From Zoogloeaceae bacterium (GTDB taxonomy: Bacteria > Pseudomonadota > Gammaproteobacteria > Burkholderiales > Rhodocyclaceae), in assembly GCA_031276915.1 (NCBI GenBank), contig JAISME010000054.1:1-41259 (forward strand): a stretch of 41,259 nt of DNA, in the 5' to 3' direction. Below are positions 8,073-17,182 of this stretch, piece by piece. Positions within the stretch are counted from its first letter, which is position 1, and each line of letters begins with the position of its first letter. The position numbers were made by a program, and so were the translations under genes. A model generated the notes under the pieces. The model was not told the origin of the DNA and made no database searches. It saw only the letters and a list, made by a program, of their open reading frames with translations.

Positions 8073-11000
8073 ATGAAACGCCAATTTACGCGCAAGGACA
8101 TCGTCGCATGGCTCGGGCAGGCGACAGTCGCCATGGGCGACGCCTATGTCCAGCAGGGGCGGGTCGAGCGTTTCCAGTACGTGTATCCCCAACTGACAGC
8201 CACCGTGCGCGGCGCTTCCCGCCAGCCCTACGTCGCGCGCGTCTGGCTCGATACACCGCGCAGCGTCTGCACCTGCCCCCTGGGCGGCAATTGCAAGCAT
8301 GTGGCGGCGGCGCTTCTCGAAGTCCTGAAACCCCGGCTGCCGCAAAACAAGGACGCCGTCTCCCCCGACGCGCTCGCCGTCTCCCCCGGCGTGCTCGCCT
8401 GGCTCAACGATCTCCGGCACCTGAGCCAGGCTGTCGAGCAAAAGCGTGGCGGCAAGAGCGTGATAAACACGACAAGGCTGTTCTATTGCCTGGATGTGCG
8501 GGACGGCAGGGCGCGCGTGCAAATCCTGAAAGGAATCCACCCGGAATCGGCACGCGCCTGGCTGCTCAGCGACCGTGCGTTCATCACACCGCCGCAGTTC
8601 GTCGAGGACGACGACCTGCCGGTACTGCGCCAGCTCTGGGCGATCCAGCGCAACGCGCACCCCTTCCCCCGGAGGCATGACGACATCGAACTGCCCACGC
8701 CGCGCAGGGGCTCCCTGGGCCGCCTGATGGAAAAACTCGTCGCCACGCAGCGTTTTTTCGCCGCCGGATATTCCGGGAATTTCCTGGAGGACGGCGGGCC
8801 GCGTCTGGCGCAGATCGTCTGGAAATTGCGAGACGACGGCCTGCAACAACCGGAAATCGAAGCCACGCCCGACGCCGAGGCGCTGCCCGTTTCGCCGCCA
8901 TGGTATCTGGACCGGGTGGCGGGAGAAATCGGCCCGCTGAAGACAACCCTGCCATCCGCGCTTGCCGAAAGGTTCCTGGCGCTGCCGCCGCTTTCCCGAC
9001 ACGAGGCGATCCTGATGGCGGAAGCCCTGGCCGAGATCGCACCGGAAGCGCCCCGGCCCGCGACCAATCCCGGCGCGCAATGCCGCGTGATCGCCGGAAC
9101 GCCAGTGGGCGAGCTGCGACTGGAGACGCTCACCCTCATCGGCATGAAAAAATGGCGAAACTACCCCAGGACTTTCGGCAACAGCGCCTTCGATTACGCG
9201 ACGCCAGTGTTCCGCTACGGGGAAGCGCGCGTCGCGCCTGGCGAGATCCGCGAATATGTCACCCTGCCGGGCGGCGAGATCGTCCGGCTGCAACGCGATC
9301 ACACGGCGGAAGCCGGCTTGCTGTACGCCCTGCGGGAGATCGGCTTCGCGCCGGTGCCGCCCAACACGCTGGTTTCCTTCAGCGCGATGCCGGACGGGGA
9401 AATCCACGGCCTGCCGTCGGAAACAGCATGGTCCCGGTTCATGCAGGAAGGGCGCGAAAACCTGGCGCAAGCCGGATGGCGCGTCGTGTTCGACACGCGC
9501 TTCCGTCACCATTACCTGGAAATCGAATCCTGGCAGGCCGACGTCGACGAGACGAAGGACGGCTGGCTCTCGCTCGACATGGGCGTGATCGTCGAAGGCG
9601 AGCGCCTGTCGCTCGCGCCGCTCCTCGCCAACCTGTTTCGGGAAGAGCCGCGCTGGCTGGACGCGCTGTCGCTTGCCTCCATATCGCCCGACGAATCCGT
9701 GACGCTGGAAACCGGGGATGGCCGCCGGCTGCGCGTGCCCGCCGAACGCCTGAAACCGATCGCGCGGCTGCTGATCGACCTCTTCGACGGATACCGGGAA
9801 GGATCGCTGCGTCTTTCCCGCTGGGACGCCGCGCGGCTGTCGGAACTCCAGGACAGGAGCCGCTGGCAGTTCAACGGGCCGGAGACCGTCATCGCGCTCG
9901 CCGAGCGCCTGAAAGCAAGCCAGAACGTGCAGAACGTCACGCCGCCCCAAGGGTTGCGGCTCGCCCTGCGCGATTACCAGCGGACCGGGCTTTCCTGGCT
10001 GCAATATCTGCGCGCGCAAAACCTGGCGGGCATTCTCGCCGACGACATGGGACTGGGCAAGACCGCACAGGCGCTCGCGCACCTGTTGCTGGAAAAGGAA
10101 GCGGGCCGCCTGGACAAACCCGCGCTGGTGGTGTTGCCCACCTCGCTCATTTTCAACTGGGAAAACGAGGCGCGCGATTTCGTGCCGTCGCTCAAGGTTC
10201 TGAGCCTGCACGGCAAGGCGCGCAAGGAGTGTTTCGCCGACATTCCGCACTGCGACATCGCGCTCACCACCTATCCGCTTTTGTGGCGGGACAGCGAGGC
10301 GCTCCGGCAACACGAATACCACCTGCTCATCCTGGACGAGGCCCAGACGGTCAAGAACTTCCGCAGCAAGAGCGCCAGCGTCGTGCGCCAGTTGAAGGCG
10401 CGACACCGGCTTTGCCTCACGGGCACGCCGCTGGAAAACCACCTGGGCGAACTGTGGACACAGTTCGATTTCCTCCTGCCCGGCTTCCTGGGCGACAGCA
10501 AGAGCTTTACCCGCGTCTGGCGCAATCCCATCGAGAAACAGGGCGACATGCTGCGCCGTGACCTGCTGGCGCGACGCCTGCGTCCCTTCATCCTGCGCCG
10601 CAAGAAGGACGAGGTCGCCACGGAACTGCCGCCCAAGACGGTAATCGTGCGCACGGTGGAGCTTTCCGGCACACAGCGCGATCTCTATGAAACCGTGCGG
10701 GCGGCAATGGATGAAAAGGTGCGTTCGGAAATTGCCAGCAAGGGTTTCAGGCGCAGCCAGATCATCATCCTCGACGCCCTCCTGAAACTGCGCCAAGTCT
10801 GCTGCGACCCGCGCCTTGTCAAATCCAGCGTCGCGCGCAAGGTGAAAGAACGCGCAAAACTGGAGCTTTTCATGGACATGCTGCCGGAACTCGTGGCGGA
10901 AGGACGACACATCCTCGTCTTTTCGCAATTCACCGCCATGCTCGACCTGATCGAGGTGGAACTTCTCGCCGCCGGAATCCGGCACGCGCGCCTGACAGGT

Positions 11001-11381
11001 GAGACGCAGGACCGGGAAACACCGATCCGGGCATTCCAGGCCGGGGAAGCGCCGGTGTTCCTGGTCAGTCTCAGAGCGGGCGGCGTGGGACTGAATCTCA
11101 CGGCGGCGGACACCGTGATCCATTACGACCCGTGGTGGAACCCCGCCATGGAAAACCAGGCCGCCGACCGCGCCCATCGCCTGGGCCAGGACAAACCGGT
11201 TTTCGTCTACAAACTCATCGTCGCGGGCAGTATCGAGGAAAAAATCCTCGCCCTCCAGGAACGCAAGGCGGAACTCGCGGCGGGTATTCTCTCGGAAGAA
11301 CACCAGGGAGACATCAAATTCAGCGAGGCGGACATCGCCGCCCTGTTCGAGCCACTGCCAGGCTCCAGCGGCGGAAGATGA
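8073..11381 (+). CDS. SWIM zinc-finger SNF2-family DEAD/DEAH helicase (HepA/RapA-like)
   Basis: A 1102-residue Swi2/Snf2 ATPase. A SWIM zinc finger (CTCPLGGNCKH, about 66-76) lies at the N-terminus, followed by a long poorly conserved region. The ATPase half has motif I DDMGLGKTAQ (about 657), motif II DEAQ (about 755), motif III LTGTPLEN, and motif VI QAADRAHRLGQ (about 1029). Bacterial relatives are thought to remodel nucleic acid-protein complexes; the exact job of the SWIM-containing type is unclear. It stands alone between ubiB and the convergent lgt. A 1870-residue antisense ORF over this gene is a shadow. Confidence 0.9.
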   Translation: MKRQFTRKDIVAWLGQATVAMGDAYVQQGRVERFQYVYPQLTATVRGASRQPYVARVWLDTPRSVCTCPLGGNCKHVAAALLEVLKPRLPQNKDAVSPDALAVSPGVLAWLNDLRHLSQAVEQKRGGKSVINTTRLFYCLDVRDGRARVQILKGIHPESARAWLLSDRAFITPPQFVEDDDLPVLRQLWAIQRNAHPFPRRHDDIELPTPRRGSLGRLMEKLVATQRFFAAGYSGNFLEDGGPRLAQIVWKLRDDGLQQPEIEATPDAEALPVSPPWYLDRVAGEIGPLKTTLPSALAERFLALPPLSRHEAILMAEALAEIAPEAPRPATNPGAQCRVIAGTPVGELRLETLTLIGMKKWRNYPRTFGNSAFDYATPVFRYGEARVAPGEIREYVTLPGGEIVRLQRDHTAEAGLLYALREIGFAPVPPNTLVSFSAMPDGEIHGLPSETAWSRFMQEGRENLAQAGWRVVFDTRFRHHYLEIESWQADVDETKDGWLSLDMGVIVEGERLSLAPLLANLFREEPRWLDALSLASISPDESVTLETGDGRRLRVPAERLKPIARLLIDLFDGYREGSLRLSRWDAARLSELQDRSRWQFNGPETVIALAERLKASQNVQNVTPPQGLRLALRDYQRTGLSWLQYLRAQNLAGILADDMGLGKTAQALAHLLLEKEAGRLDKPALVVLPTSLIFNWENEARDFVPSLKVLSLHGKARKECFADIPHCDIALTTYPLLWRDSEALRQHEYHLLILDEAQTVKNFRSKSASVVRQLKARHRLCLTGTPLENHLGELWTQFDFLLPGFLGDSKSFTRVWRNPIEKQGDMLRRDLLARRLRPFILRRKKDEVATELPPKTVIVRTVELSGTQRDLYETVRAAMDEKVRSEIASKGFRRSQIIILDALLKLRQVCCDPRLVKSSVARKVKERAKLELFMDMLPELVAEGRHILVFSQFTAMLDLIEVELLAAGIRHARLTGETQDRETPIRAFQAGEAPVFLVSLRAGGVGLNLTAADTVIHYDPWWNPAMENQAADRAHRLGQDKPVFVYKLIVAGSIEEKILALQERKAELAAGILSEEHQGDIKFSEADIAALFEPLPGSSGGR

Positions 11382-11414
11382 TGACAGGAAGCGGCACGAC
11401 CACCGCCGCGTTGG

Positions 11415-12212
11415 TCACGGCTTCGCCCGCCGCCCGTCGCCCGCCTCCGCGCGCGTGGAAAACGCCAGCAGGAAAATCCCGGCGGCGATCATGGGAAGCG
11501 ACAGCCATTGCCCCATGCTTACTGTGTAGGATTGCCCGAAAATGCCGTGGTCCGGCTCCCGGAAAAATTCACCAAGGCAGCGAAAGAATCCATAGCCGAT
11601 GAGAAAAACGCCAGAGACCGCGCCCCTGCGCCGTGGCTTGCCGGAATAAAGCCACAGGAGGATGAAAAGCGTCAGTCCTTCGAGCGCGGCCTCGTAAAGC
11701 TGGACCGGATGCCGCGGCAGAGCGTCCCCGGAGTAAGGAAAGATCATGGCCCAGGGCAGATCAGGCCGCGCGACACGCCCCCAGAGTTCGCCGTTGATGA
11801 AATTGCCGAGACGCCCGAGCAGCAGGCCCAGAGGCGCGATGGGCGCGATCACGTCCGTGATTTCCAGCCAGCCGCGTCCGTGCCTGCGCGCCCACAGGAA
11901 AGCGGCGAACAGCACACCGAGAAAGCCGCCGTGAAAACTCATGCCACCGCGCCATATCTGGAAAATCTCCAGGGGATGTCGCATGAAATAGACAGGCTCG
12001 TAGAACAGCACCTGTCCCAACCGCCCACCGACGAGAACACCGAGAAAAAGATAGAACAACAGATCATCCAGCGCGCGCTCGTCAAGAAAGCGCCGTCGTT
12101 TCAGCAAAAACCAGCCGATGAGAAACGCCAGGAAATACATGACACCGTACCAGCGAATGGAAACCGGGCCAAGCGACAGGGCGACGGGATCAATCCGGTG
12201 GACAATGGGCAT
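11415..12212 (-). CDS. lgt: Prolipoprotein diacylglyceryl transferase
   Basis: A 265-residue inner-membrane enzyme that moves diacylglycerol from phosphatidylglycerol to the lipobox cysteine of prolipoproteins, the first step of lipoprotein maturation. Seven or so hydrophobic segments are visible. Family signatures include [13 protein letters not shown] and the Lgt motif [14 protein letters not shown]. Length is normal. The stop is 33 bp from the convergent helicase stop, and the gene begins 27 bp after the SpoIIAA-like gene, so the two are probably co-transcribed. Confidence 0.95.
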   Translation of the reverse strand: MPIVHRIDPVALSLGPVSIRWYGVMYFLAFLIGWFLLKRRRFLDERALDDLLFYLFLGVLVGGRLGQVLFYEPVYFMRHPLEIFQIWRGGMSFHGGFLGVLFAAFLWARRHGRGWLEITDVIAPIAPLGLLLGRLGNFINGELWGRVARPDLPWAMIFPYSGDALPRHPVQLYEAALEGLTLFILLWLYSGKPRRRGAVSGVFLIGYGFFRCLGEFFREPDHGIFGQSYTVSMGQWLSLPMIAAGIFLLAFSTRAEAGDGRRAKP

Positions 12213-12239
12213 GGCGACAAGAACGCGTGGCGGGGTTTC

Positions 12240-12584
12240 TTATTGGTCCAGCCATTCCAGGGCTTCTTCCGGTGTTTCGAACACCTCGATCTCGGCGTTC
12301 AGGAAAACCTGCGAAAGCCAGGCGCTCCAAGTCACCCACTGGCTGTCCGTGACCACCGCGATGCGGCGGAAATCATTGACATGCCTGCGCGCGAAACGCA
12401 GGTCCTCCCAGGCGACATCCAGCGTCGCGCCGTTCATTTCGCGCAGGTCGAAACAGAGATCCACCGGGGATTCGGCGTCGAGCTCGACATTGACCGCCGC
12501 TTCGAACTCCTGATAGTCGGACAAGGTGAACTCGCCATACACGCTGACGCTGACGCGATGCGGTTGCGGATTGGTAACGATCAT
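12240..12584 (-). CDS. SpoIIAA-like STAS/SEC14-type domain protein
   Basis: A 114-residue soluble protein resembling the SpoIIAA-like (STAS-fold) family: alternating strands and helices, SVYGEFTLSDYQEFEAAV near the start, DLCFDLREMNG in the middle, and an acidic C-terminal helix ETPEEALEWLDQ. Members are small and of unknown function; a lipid- or nucleotide-binding role has been suggested for the fold. It probably shares a transcript with lgt downstream. The rpoH terminator lies just upstream, so the pair needs its own promoter, which I could not identify. Confidence 0.7.
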   Translation of the reverse strand: MIVTNPQPHRVSVSVYGEFTLSDYQEFEAAVNVELDAESPVDLCFDLREMNGATLDVAWEDLRFARRHVNDFRRIAVVTDSQWVTWSAWLSQVFLNAEIEVFETPEEALEWLDQ

Positions 12585-12660
12585 GCTTTTCCCGTATGTG
12601 AGGTCGTTTCAGACGCCCGGAGTTTACCAGCGTCGACGCGCCCCCGAACGCGGGGCATGG

Positions 12661-12687
12661 AAAAATGGCGGGCAGGGCAGGCCCGCC
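12661..12687 (-). terminator. Intrinsic terminator of rpoH
   Basis: On the minus strand, GGCGGGC and GCCCGCC form a 7-bp GC stem around CTGCCCT, followed by ATTTTT. It lies 25 bp after the rpoH stop codon. Confidence 0.8.
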
Positions 12688-12711
12688 CGCACAGGAACAT
12701 CCGTGGAAAAA

Positions 12712-13575
12712 CTACGCCGGCGCCAAAAAGCCGCGCATTTTCTGGAGCGCCCTGGCCTCGATCTGGCGAATGCGCTCCGCCGAAACCTGGAATTCGGCGG
12801 CCAGATCATGCAGGGTCGCGCCTTCGCCATCCTCGGAAAGCCAGCGGGCTTCGATGATCCGGCGGCTGCGGTCATCCAGCTTTTTCAAGGCGACATGCAG
12901 GCCCTCGTTCTGCAAGCGGGCATATTCCCGTCCTTCGATGACACGGGTCGGCTCGTAAGCGGAATCCGCGAGATAGTCGATGGGCGCGTAGGCGTCCTCG
13001 CGATCGTCCGGACTCCCTTCCAGCGCGAGGTCATGACCGGCAAGACGCATTTCCATCTCTGTCACTTCCCCGGGCTTCACCCCCAGCACATCGGCGATCC
13101 GGCGGGTTTGCTCGACGGAAAGGCCGCGATCGCCCTCGAAACCATTTTTCAGGCTGCGCAGGTTGAAAAACAGCTTGCGCTGCGCCTTGGTGGTAGCGAC
13201 CTTGACCAGACGCCAGTTCTTCAGGATGTATTCATGGATTTCCGCCTTGATCCAGTGGATCGCGAAAGAAACCAGCCGCACGCCCCGCGCCGGGTCGAAC
13301 CGCTTGACGGCCTTCATCAGTCCGACATTGCCCTCCTGGATCAGGTCGGCATGCGGCAGACCGTAGCCCAGATACCCCCGCGCCACGGCAATCACCAGCC
13401 GCAGGTGGGAAAACACCAGCTCACGCGCCGCCTCGAGATCACCTTCATCATGAAAACGCCGGGCGAGCCGGATTTCCTCGTCCTCCGTCAACATGGGCGC
13501 GCGATACGCCGTCTGGATATACGCGTCAAGACTTCCCACCGCGACAGGAACCGGCAACGTCAAAGTCTGGGTCAT
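12712..13575 (-). CDS. rpoH: RNA polymerase heat-shock sigma factor RpoH (sigma 32)
   Basis: A 287-residue sigma-70-family factor that directs RNA polymerase to heat-shock promoters. Region 2 is clear ([47 protein letters not shown]), followed directly by QRKLFFNLR, the RpoH box that sets sigma 32 apart from other group members. Region 4 ends with a helix-turn-helix ([23 protein letters not shown]). The start is the ATG at 13575 with AGGAGG six bases upstream; the track ORF is 126 codons too long. The CIRCE element just upstream predicts HrcA control. Confidence 0.95.
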   Translation of the reverse strand: MTQTLTLPVPVAVGSLDAYIQTAYRAPMLTEDEEIRLARRFHDEGDLEAARELVFSHLRLVIAVARGYLGYGLPHADLIQEGNVGLMKAVKRFDPARGVRLVSFAIHWIKAEIHEYILKNWRLVKVATTKAQRKLFFNLRSLKNGFEGDRGLSVEQTRRIADVLGVKPGEVTEMEMRLAGHDLALEGSPDDREDAYAPIDYLADSAYEPTRVIEGREYARLQNEGLHVALKKLDDRSRRIIEARWLSEDGEGATLHDLAAEFQVSAERIRQIEARALQKMRGFLAPA

Positions 13576-13607
13576 GTGTTCCTCCTGAATCGATATTGTT
13601 GTCGCGT

Positions 13608-13637
13608 ATTTTAGCACTCGTTTCATGGGAGTGCTAA
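13608..13637 (-). promoter_or_regulatory. CIRCE operator (HrcA site) overlapping the rpoH promoter
   Basis: TTAGCACTC-N9-GAGTGCTAA (13611-13637) is a perfect CIRCE inverted repeat, the operator of the heat-shock repressor HrcA. On the minus strand its proximal arm runs into TAAAAT (13613-13608), a good -10 hexamer, placing the predicted start about 26 nt before the rpoH ATG. HrcA binding would therefore block the rpoH promoter. Confidence 0.93.
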
Positions 13638-13755
13638 CAAGATCCCGTGGAAGGGAATTTTTCGTGTGTCCGGAACATGGGGAAACAAAAAGCCGCCATC
13701 CGCGAGACCGGATTACAATCCGCGCCATCCAAGTCCCGGAATCCGCCCGATCGCC

Positions 13756-14580
13756 ATGACGCTGTTCCGCCATCTCGCCCGTCAATGCGCGGTGGAAGCC
13801 GCCGCTGTTTTCCTCGTGTTTTCCATCTTCTGGCCCTTTTATTTCCTGCGGGTTACCGAATGGCGCTGGCCCGTCGTCTGCGCCGCCTGTGGCACGCTTG
13901 CCTTCCTGATCGCGCGCGTTTCCCGTCAGCCATGGTGGTGGCAGGTCATACACCTTGCCTTCGTCCCCGCCTTGTGGGCCGGGTTGCAGCTTGCCATTTC
14001 ACCGCTCTGGTATCTGGGCGGATTTCTTGTCCTGCTGCTGGTTTTCCGGGGAGCGGCCTCGGGGCGGATTCCACTGTATCCAAGCGGCGCGCGGACCACG
14101 CCACAATTGGCCTGCCTGTTGCCGGACAAGGCCGCAACGCTCGACATCGGCGCCGGAATCGGCAGTCTTCTCCTGCCGTTGTCCCGGCAGCGCCCGGATC
14201 TGCTCCTGAGTGGCATCGACAACGCGCCCCTTCCCTGGCTCATTGGGCTCATCCGAGTCCACAAGATCGGTATTCGCTGGCTTTGGGGAGATTTCTGGCG
14301 GCATCCGCTGGCGCCGTATCAGGCGGTGTACTGCTTCCTGTCGCCAACTCCCATGTCCGCGCTCTGGCGCAAGGCTTGCCGGGAAATGTGGCCTGGCTGC
14401 CTTTTCGTGAGCAAGGCGTTTCCCGTACCCGGAATCATCCCGGAATGCATCTGCCGCGATCCGGAAGACACGGCGGAACGCGATACGCTGTACGTTTACC
14501 GCATTCCGGCGCGAAACCGGGAAGGAGATCCCGAAAATATATTGCGTGGCAACGAATACAAGCCACGCGGGGAGGCGTAA
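13756..14580 (+). CDS. Membrane-anchored class I SAM-dependent methyltransferase
   Basis: A 274-residue protein with about four hydrophobic segments in residues 10-110 followed by a class I methyltransferase domain. SAM-binding motif I is LDIGAGIGS (about 132-140), with an acidic residue at the end of the next strand (LSGID). The substrate cannot be told from sequence. The ATG at 13756 avoids 30 low-complexity upstream codons in the track ORF. It is divergent from rpoH, 180 bp away, and 39 bp upstream of phaM, so it may be co-transcribed with that gene. Confidence 0.75.
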   Translation: MTLFRHLARQCAVEAAAVFLVFSIFWPFYFLRVTEWRWPVVCAACGTLAFLIARVSRQPWWWQVIHLAFVPALWAGLQLAISPLWYLGGFLVLLLVFRGAASGRIPLYPSGARTTPQLACLLPDKAATLDIGAGIGSLLLPLSRQRPDLLLSGIDNAPLPWLIGLIRVHKIGIRWLWGDFWRHPLAPYQAVYCFLSPTPMSALWRKACREMWPGCLFVSKAFPVPGIIPECICRDPEDTAERDTLYVYRIPARNREGDPENILRGNEYKPRGEA

Positions 14581-14619
14581 TATAGAAGCACGATCGCCTT
14601 TTCTGACAGGAGCTCAAAA

Positions 14620-15099
14620 ATGGCCGAGCATACACAAGACACAATGGAGTTTTTCCGCAACATGTGGGGGAATATGGGCTTTCCCATTCCTGGCATGGTC
14701 ACGCCAACCTTCGATACGCAGGATCTGGGCAAGCGCATCACGGACCTGAAAGCGGTGGAAAGCTGGCTGCGCATGAATCTTTCCATGCTCCAGATGACAA
14801 TCCAGAGCCTGGAAATGCAAAACGCCACCCTGAGTGCCGTCCAGGCCATTGGCGGGCTGACGACCTCCGCCGCGACGGAAGCAAATGGCGGCGCGCAGGG
14901 CGAAGGTCCAACCGTGGGCGAGACCTTGCAGCAAGCCGCCCTGTGGCCCTGGAACCTGATGCAGCAAGTGCAGGCGCAACTGCAAAAAAGCGCGGAAGAG
15001 GACGCGGATGCCGCACCCGCCGCCGCGCCAAACCCGGATTCGAAAGTCGCAACCAAGACCGCCGCGACAAAGAAACCCGCCAAAAAACCGGCTGCCTGA
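14620..15099 (+). CDS. phaM: PhaM-family polyhydroxyalkanoate granule regulator
   Basis: A 159-residue protein. The N-terminal half has the PhaM pattern (FFRNMWGNMGFPIPGM, DLGKRITDLKAVESWLRMNLSMLQMTIQ SLEMQ-type helix), and the C-terminal tail is an Ala/Lys/Pro-rich basic region (TKTAATKKPAKKPAA). In PHB-forming betaproteobacteria PhaM binds PhaC synthase, activates it, and ties granules to the nucleoid through its basic tail. AGGAG precedes the ATG. No phaC, phaB or phasin gene is in the window. Confidence 0.87.
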   Translation: MAEHTQDTMEFFRNMWGNMGFPIPGMVTPTFDTQDLGKRITDLKAVESWLRMNLSMLQMTIQSLEMQNATLSAVQAIGGLTTSAATEANGGAQGEGPTVGETLQQAALWPWNLMQQVQAQLQKSAEEDADAAPAAAPNPDSKVATKTAATKKPAKKPAA

Positions 15100-15150
15100 A
15101 AATCCTCCTCTGCGGACGGTGACAACCATCCATGCCCGTCGCGCAAAACA

Positions 15151-15184
15151 AACCTGGAAAGGGATTTCCTTCCCCTTCCAGGTT
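15151..15184 (-). terminator. Terminator of the ispD-ispF unit, possibly shared with phaM
   Basis: AACCTGGAA and TTCCAGGTT form a 9-bp stem extended by GGG/CCC past one mismatch. On the minus strand it is followed by TGTTTTG, so it best serves genes ending at 15288; on the plus strand it may also end the phaM transcript. Nothing else is evident in 15100-15287. Confidence 0.55.
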
Positions 15185-15287
15185 GCCCACGGTCGAAGCC
15201 CTGTTCGTATGGTCCGATGTGGCAGTATCCCTGCTTCCGTCCGTCGATGATTTCAAGATGGTTCACGCGCTCCGCGGGACCAGGCAT

Positions 15288-15818
15288 CTACCTTCCAGGC
15301 GGCTTCATCGCACAGTCCGGGTTCTGGGCCAGCAACACCACCGCCTGCGCTTCGATGGCTTCGTTGCGGCCCAGGTAGCCGAGCCTTTCGTTGGTTTTCC
15401 CCTTTACGTTTACGACCCCCGGCGACAGGCGCAAATCCGCCGCCACATTGGCACGCATGGCGGGAATATGCGCCGCCAGGCGCGGCTGCTGGGCGACCAG
15501 GGTGGCGTCTACGTTAACTGGCCGCCAGCCTTGTTCATACACACGGATCAAGGTTTCCCGCAACAGTTCCCGACTGTCCGCGCCTGCAAATTGAGGATCG
15601 GTGTCGGAGAAATGCTGGCCGATGTCACCCAGACCCGCCGCGCCCAAGAGCGCGTCGGTGATCGCGTGCAGCAACGCATCCGCGTCGGAATGACCGAAAA
15701 GTCCCTTGTCGAACGGAATTTCCACGCCCCCCAGGATGAGCTTGCGGCCCGGCGCCAGGACATGCACGTCATAGCCCTGTCCGACACGGAAAGCGGGACC
15801 CCCCTGATCCGCGCTCAT
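15288..15818 (-). CDS. ispF: 2-C-methyl-D-erythritol 2,4-cyclodiphosphate synthase
   Basis: A 176-residue enzyme of the non-mevalonate isoprenoid pathway that cyclises CDP-ME 2-phosphate to ME-cPP with release of CMP. The zinc-site signature GQGYDVH is at residues 13-19, followed by [33 protein letters not shown] and [10 protein letters not shown]. The ATG at 15818 overlaps the ispD stop by four bases (ATGA), which decides the start and implies translational coupling. The C-terminal tail ([15 protein letters not shown]) is slightly longer than usual. Confidence 0.95.
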   Translation of the reverse strand: MSADQGGPAFRVGQGYDVHVLAPGRKLILGGVEIPFDKGLFGHSDADALLHAITDALLGAAGLGDIGQHFSDTDPQFAGADSRELLRETLIRVYEQGWRPVNVDATLVAQQPRLAAHIPAMRANVAADLRLSPGVVNVKGKTNERLGYLGRNEAIEAQAVVLLAQNPDCAMKPPGR

Positions 15819-16528
15819 GGCGCGCCTCCCCTGCCGTGCAGTATCCATGCGGCCAGCGCCATGTCCGCCGGATGAGTGACCTTCAGATTGGCCTCGGCGC
15901 CTTCCACAAGGCGCGGCGCGAAACCGGCGGCTTCCATCGCGCCGGCTTCGTCGGTTACGTCCGGATGCGCCGCCAGCGCCGCCTGGAGCAATCCGTAGCG
16001 AAACATCTGCGGCGTCTGCGCTCGCCACAACCCGGCGCGGGGAAGCGTCCGGTCGACACGTTCCGCCGCATCGGCGTGTTTCAGGGTATCCGCAAGCGGC
16101 GCGGCCAGAAGACCACCAACGGAGTCTTCCGCCAGCGTCCCGAGCAGGCGATCCAGCATGGCGACGGAAAGACAGGGACGCGCCGCATCGTGGACCAGCA
16201 CCCAGTCATCCGGCGCAATGGCCGTGGCGGCGGCGTCAAGACCGTTCCGCACGCTTTCCGCCCGGCTGCCGCCGCCGCAGGCGACGACCTCCAGTCTGGG
16301 CCCCAGGGAAAGCCATAATTCCCGCCAGTCCGGGTTCCCCCAATAGTGGTCCCGCGGCGAAATCACAACCCATACCCGCTCGATGCGCGGGTGCGCGCAC
16401 AACACCGCCAGCGCGTACCAGATCATGGGACGCCCGAGAAGCGCCAGATATTGCTTGGGGGTATCCCCTCCGAATCTCGCGCCAATACCCGCCGCCGGGA
16501 CCAGGGCATAAACATGCGGCGCAATCAT
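15815..16528 (-). CDS. ispD: 2-C-methyl-D-erythritol 4-phosphate cytidylyltransferase
   Basis: A 237-residue enzyme that transfers CMP from CTP to MEP, the step two before IspF in the same pathway. The nucleotide-binding start [20 protein letters not shown] is conserved, as are [23 protein letters not shown] and QTPQMFR. The ATG at 16528 is taken because the product then begins right at the first beta strand. It starts 8 bp after the pgsA stop, so pgsA, ispD and ispF form one unit. Confidence 0.94.
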   Translation of the reverse strand: MIAPHVYALVPAAGIGARFGGDTPKQYLALLGRPMIWYALAVLCAHPRIERVWVVISPRDHYWGNPDWRELWLSLGPRLEVVACGGGSRAESVRNGLDAAATAIAPDDWVLVHDAARPCLSVAMLDRLLGTLAEDSVGGLLAAPLADTLKHADAAERVDRTLPRAGLWRAQTPQMFRYGLLQAALAAHPDVTDEAGAMEAAGFAPRLVEGAEANLKVTHPADMALAAWILHGRGGAP

Positions 16529-16535
16529 TTTCCTG

Positions 16536-17117
16536 TCATTCCCCCGCGCGCCGGACGATTTCCGGCCAAGCCTTGTGCAGGTAGTAGCCCATTGACCACA
16601 AGGTGAGCAACGCGGCAATCCAGATCAGGAAGGTGCCAACCACCTGCAGCCGCCAGCCGACAATGGGCAGCGGCTCTCCGTAGAGCAACAGGATGATCGC
16701 CAGCATCTGCGCCGTGGTCTTGATCTTGCCAATCATGGAGACCGCCACGTTCTTCGCCGCACCAATTTTCGCCATCCATTCCCGAAGCGCGGAAATGGTG
16801 ATCTCCCGCCCGATGATGATGGCGGCAACAGCGGCATCGGCGCGCTTCAACTGCACCAGCATGATCAGGGCCGTTACCACGATCAGCTTGTCGGCCACCG
16901 GGTCGAGAAATGCGCCGAAGGAGGAAGTCTGGTTGAGGCGTCGGGCAAGATAGCCGTCCAGCCAATCTGTCACGGCGGCGGCGATGAAAAGCGCGGTGGC
17001 GACCAGGTTGCGTTCCGGCAACGAAAGCCAGGATCCCGGCAGATAAAACACCACCACCAGCAGGGGAATGGCAACGATACGCAACCAAGTCAGGAAAATG
17101 GGAAGATTAAAAGGCAT
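16536..17117 (-). CDS. pgsA: CDP-diacylglycerol-glycerol-3-phosphate 3-phosphatidyltransferase
   Basis: A 193-residue inner-membrane enzyme making phosphatidylglycerophosphate, the committed step to phosphatidylglycerol and cardiolipin. The CDP-alcohol phosphotransferase motif D-G-x2-A-R-x8-G-x3-D-x3-D is complete (DGYLARR...GAFLDPVADKL). Several hydrophobic helices are visible and length is typical. It lies 65 bp after uvrC and 7 bp before ispD. Its product phosphatidylglycerol is also the lipid donor for Lgt, encoded 5 kb away. Confidence 0.94.
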   Translation of the reverse strand: MPFNLPIFLTWLRIVAIPLLVVVFYLPGSWLSLPERNLVATALFIAAAVTDWLDGYLARRLNQTSSFGAFLDPVADKLIVVTALIMLVQLKRADAAVAAIIIGREITISALREWMAKIGAAKNVAVSMIGKIKTTAQMLAIILLLYGEPLPIVGWRLQVVGTFLIWIAALLTLWSMGYYLHKAWPEIVRRAGE

Positions 17118-17182
17118 GTTGTCAATCGGCGATGCGCGTCGGAAATATGCGATCAGCAGTCTTTCGATTCAAAACGGGAGCG

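Noticed and set aside
5691-11303. 1870-residue minus-strand ORF
   Set aside because: It lies antisense to the 5760 gene, ubiB and the SNF2 gene, which have clear motifs. The sequence is low-complexity and shows no domain; high GC at third positions keeps this frame open.
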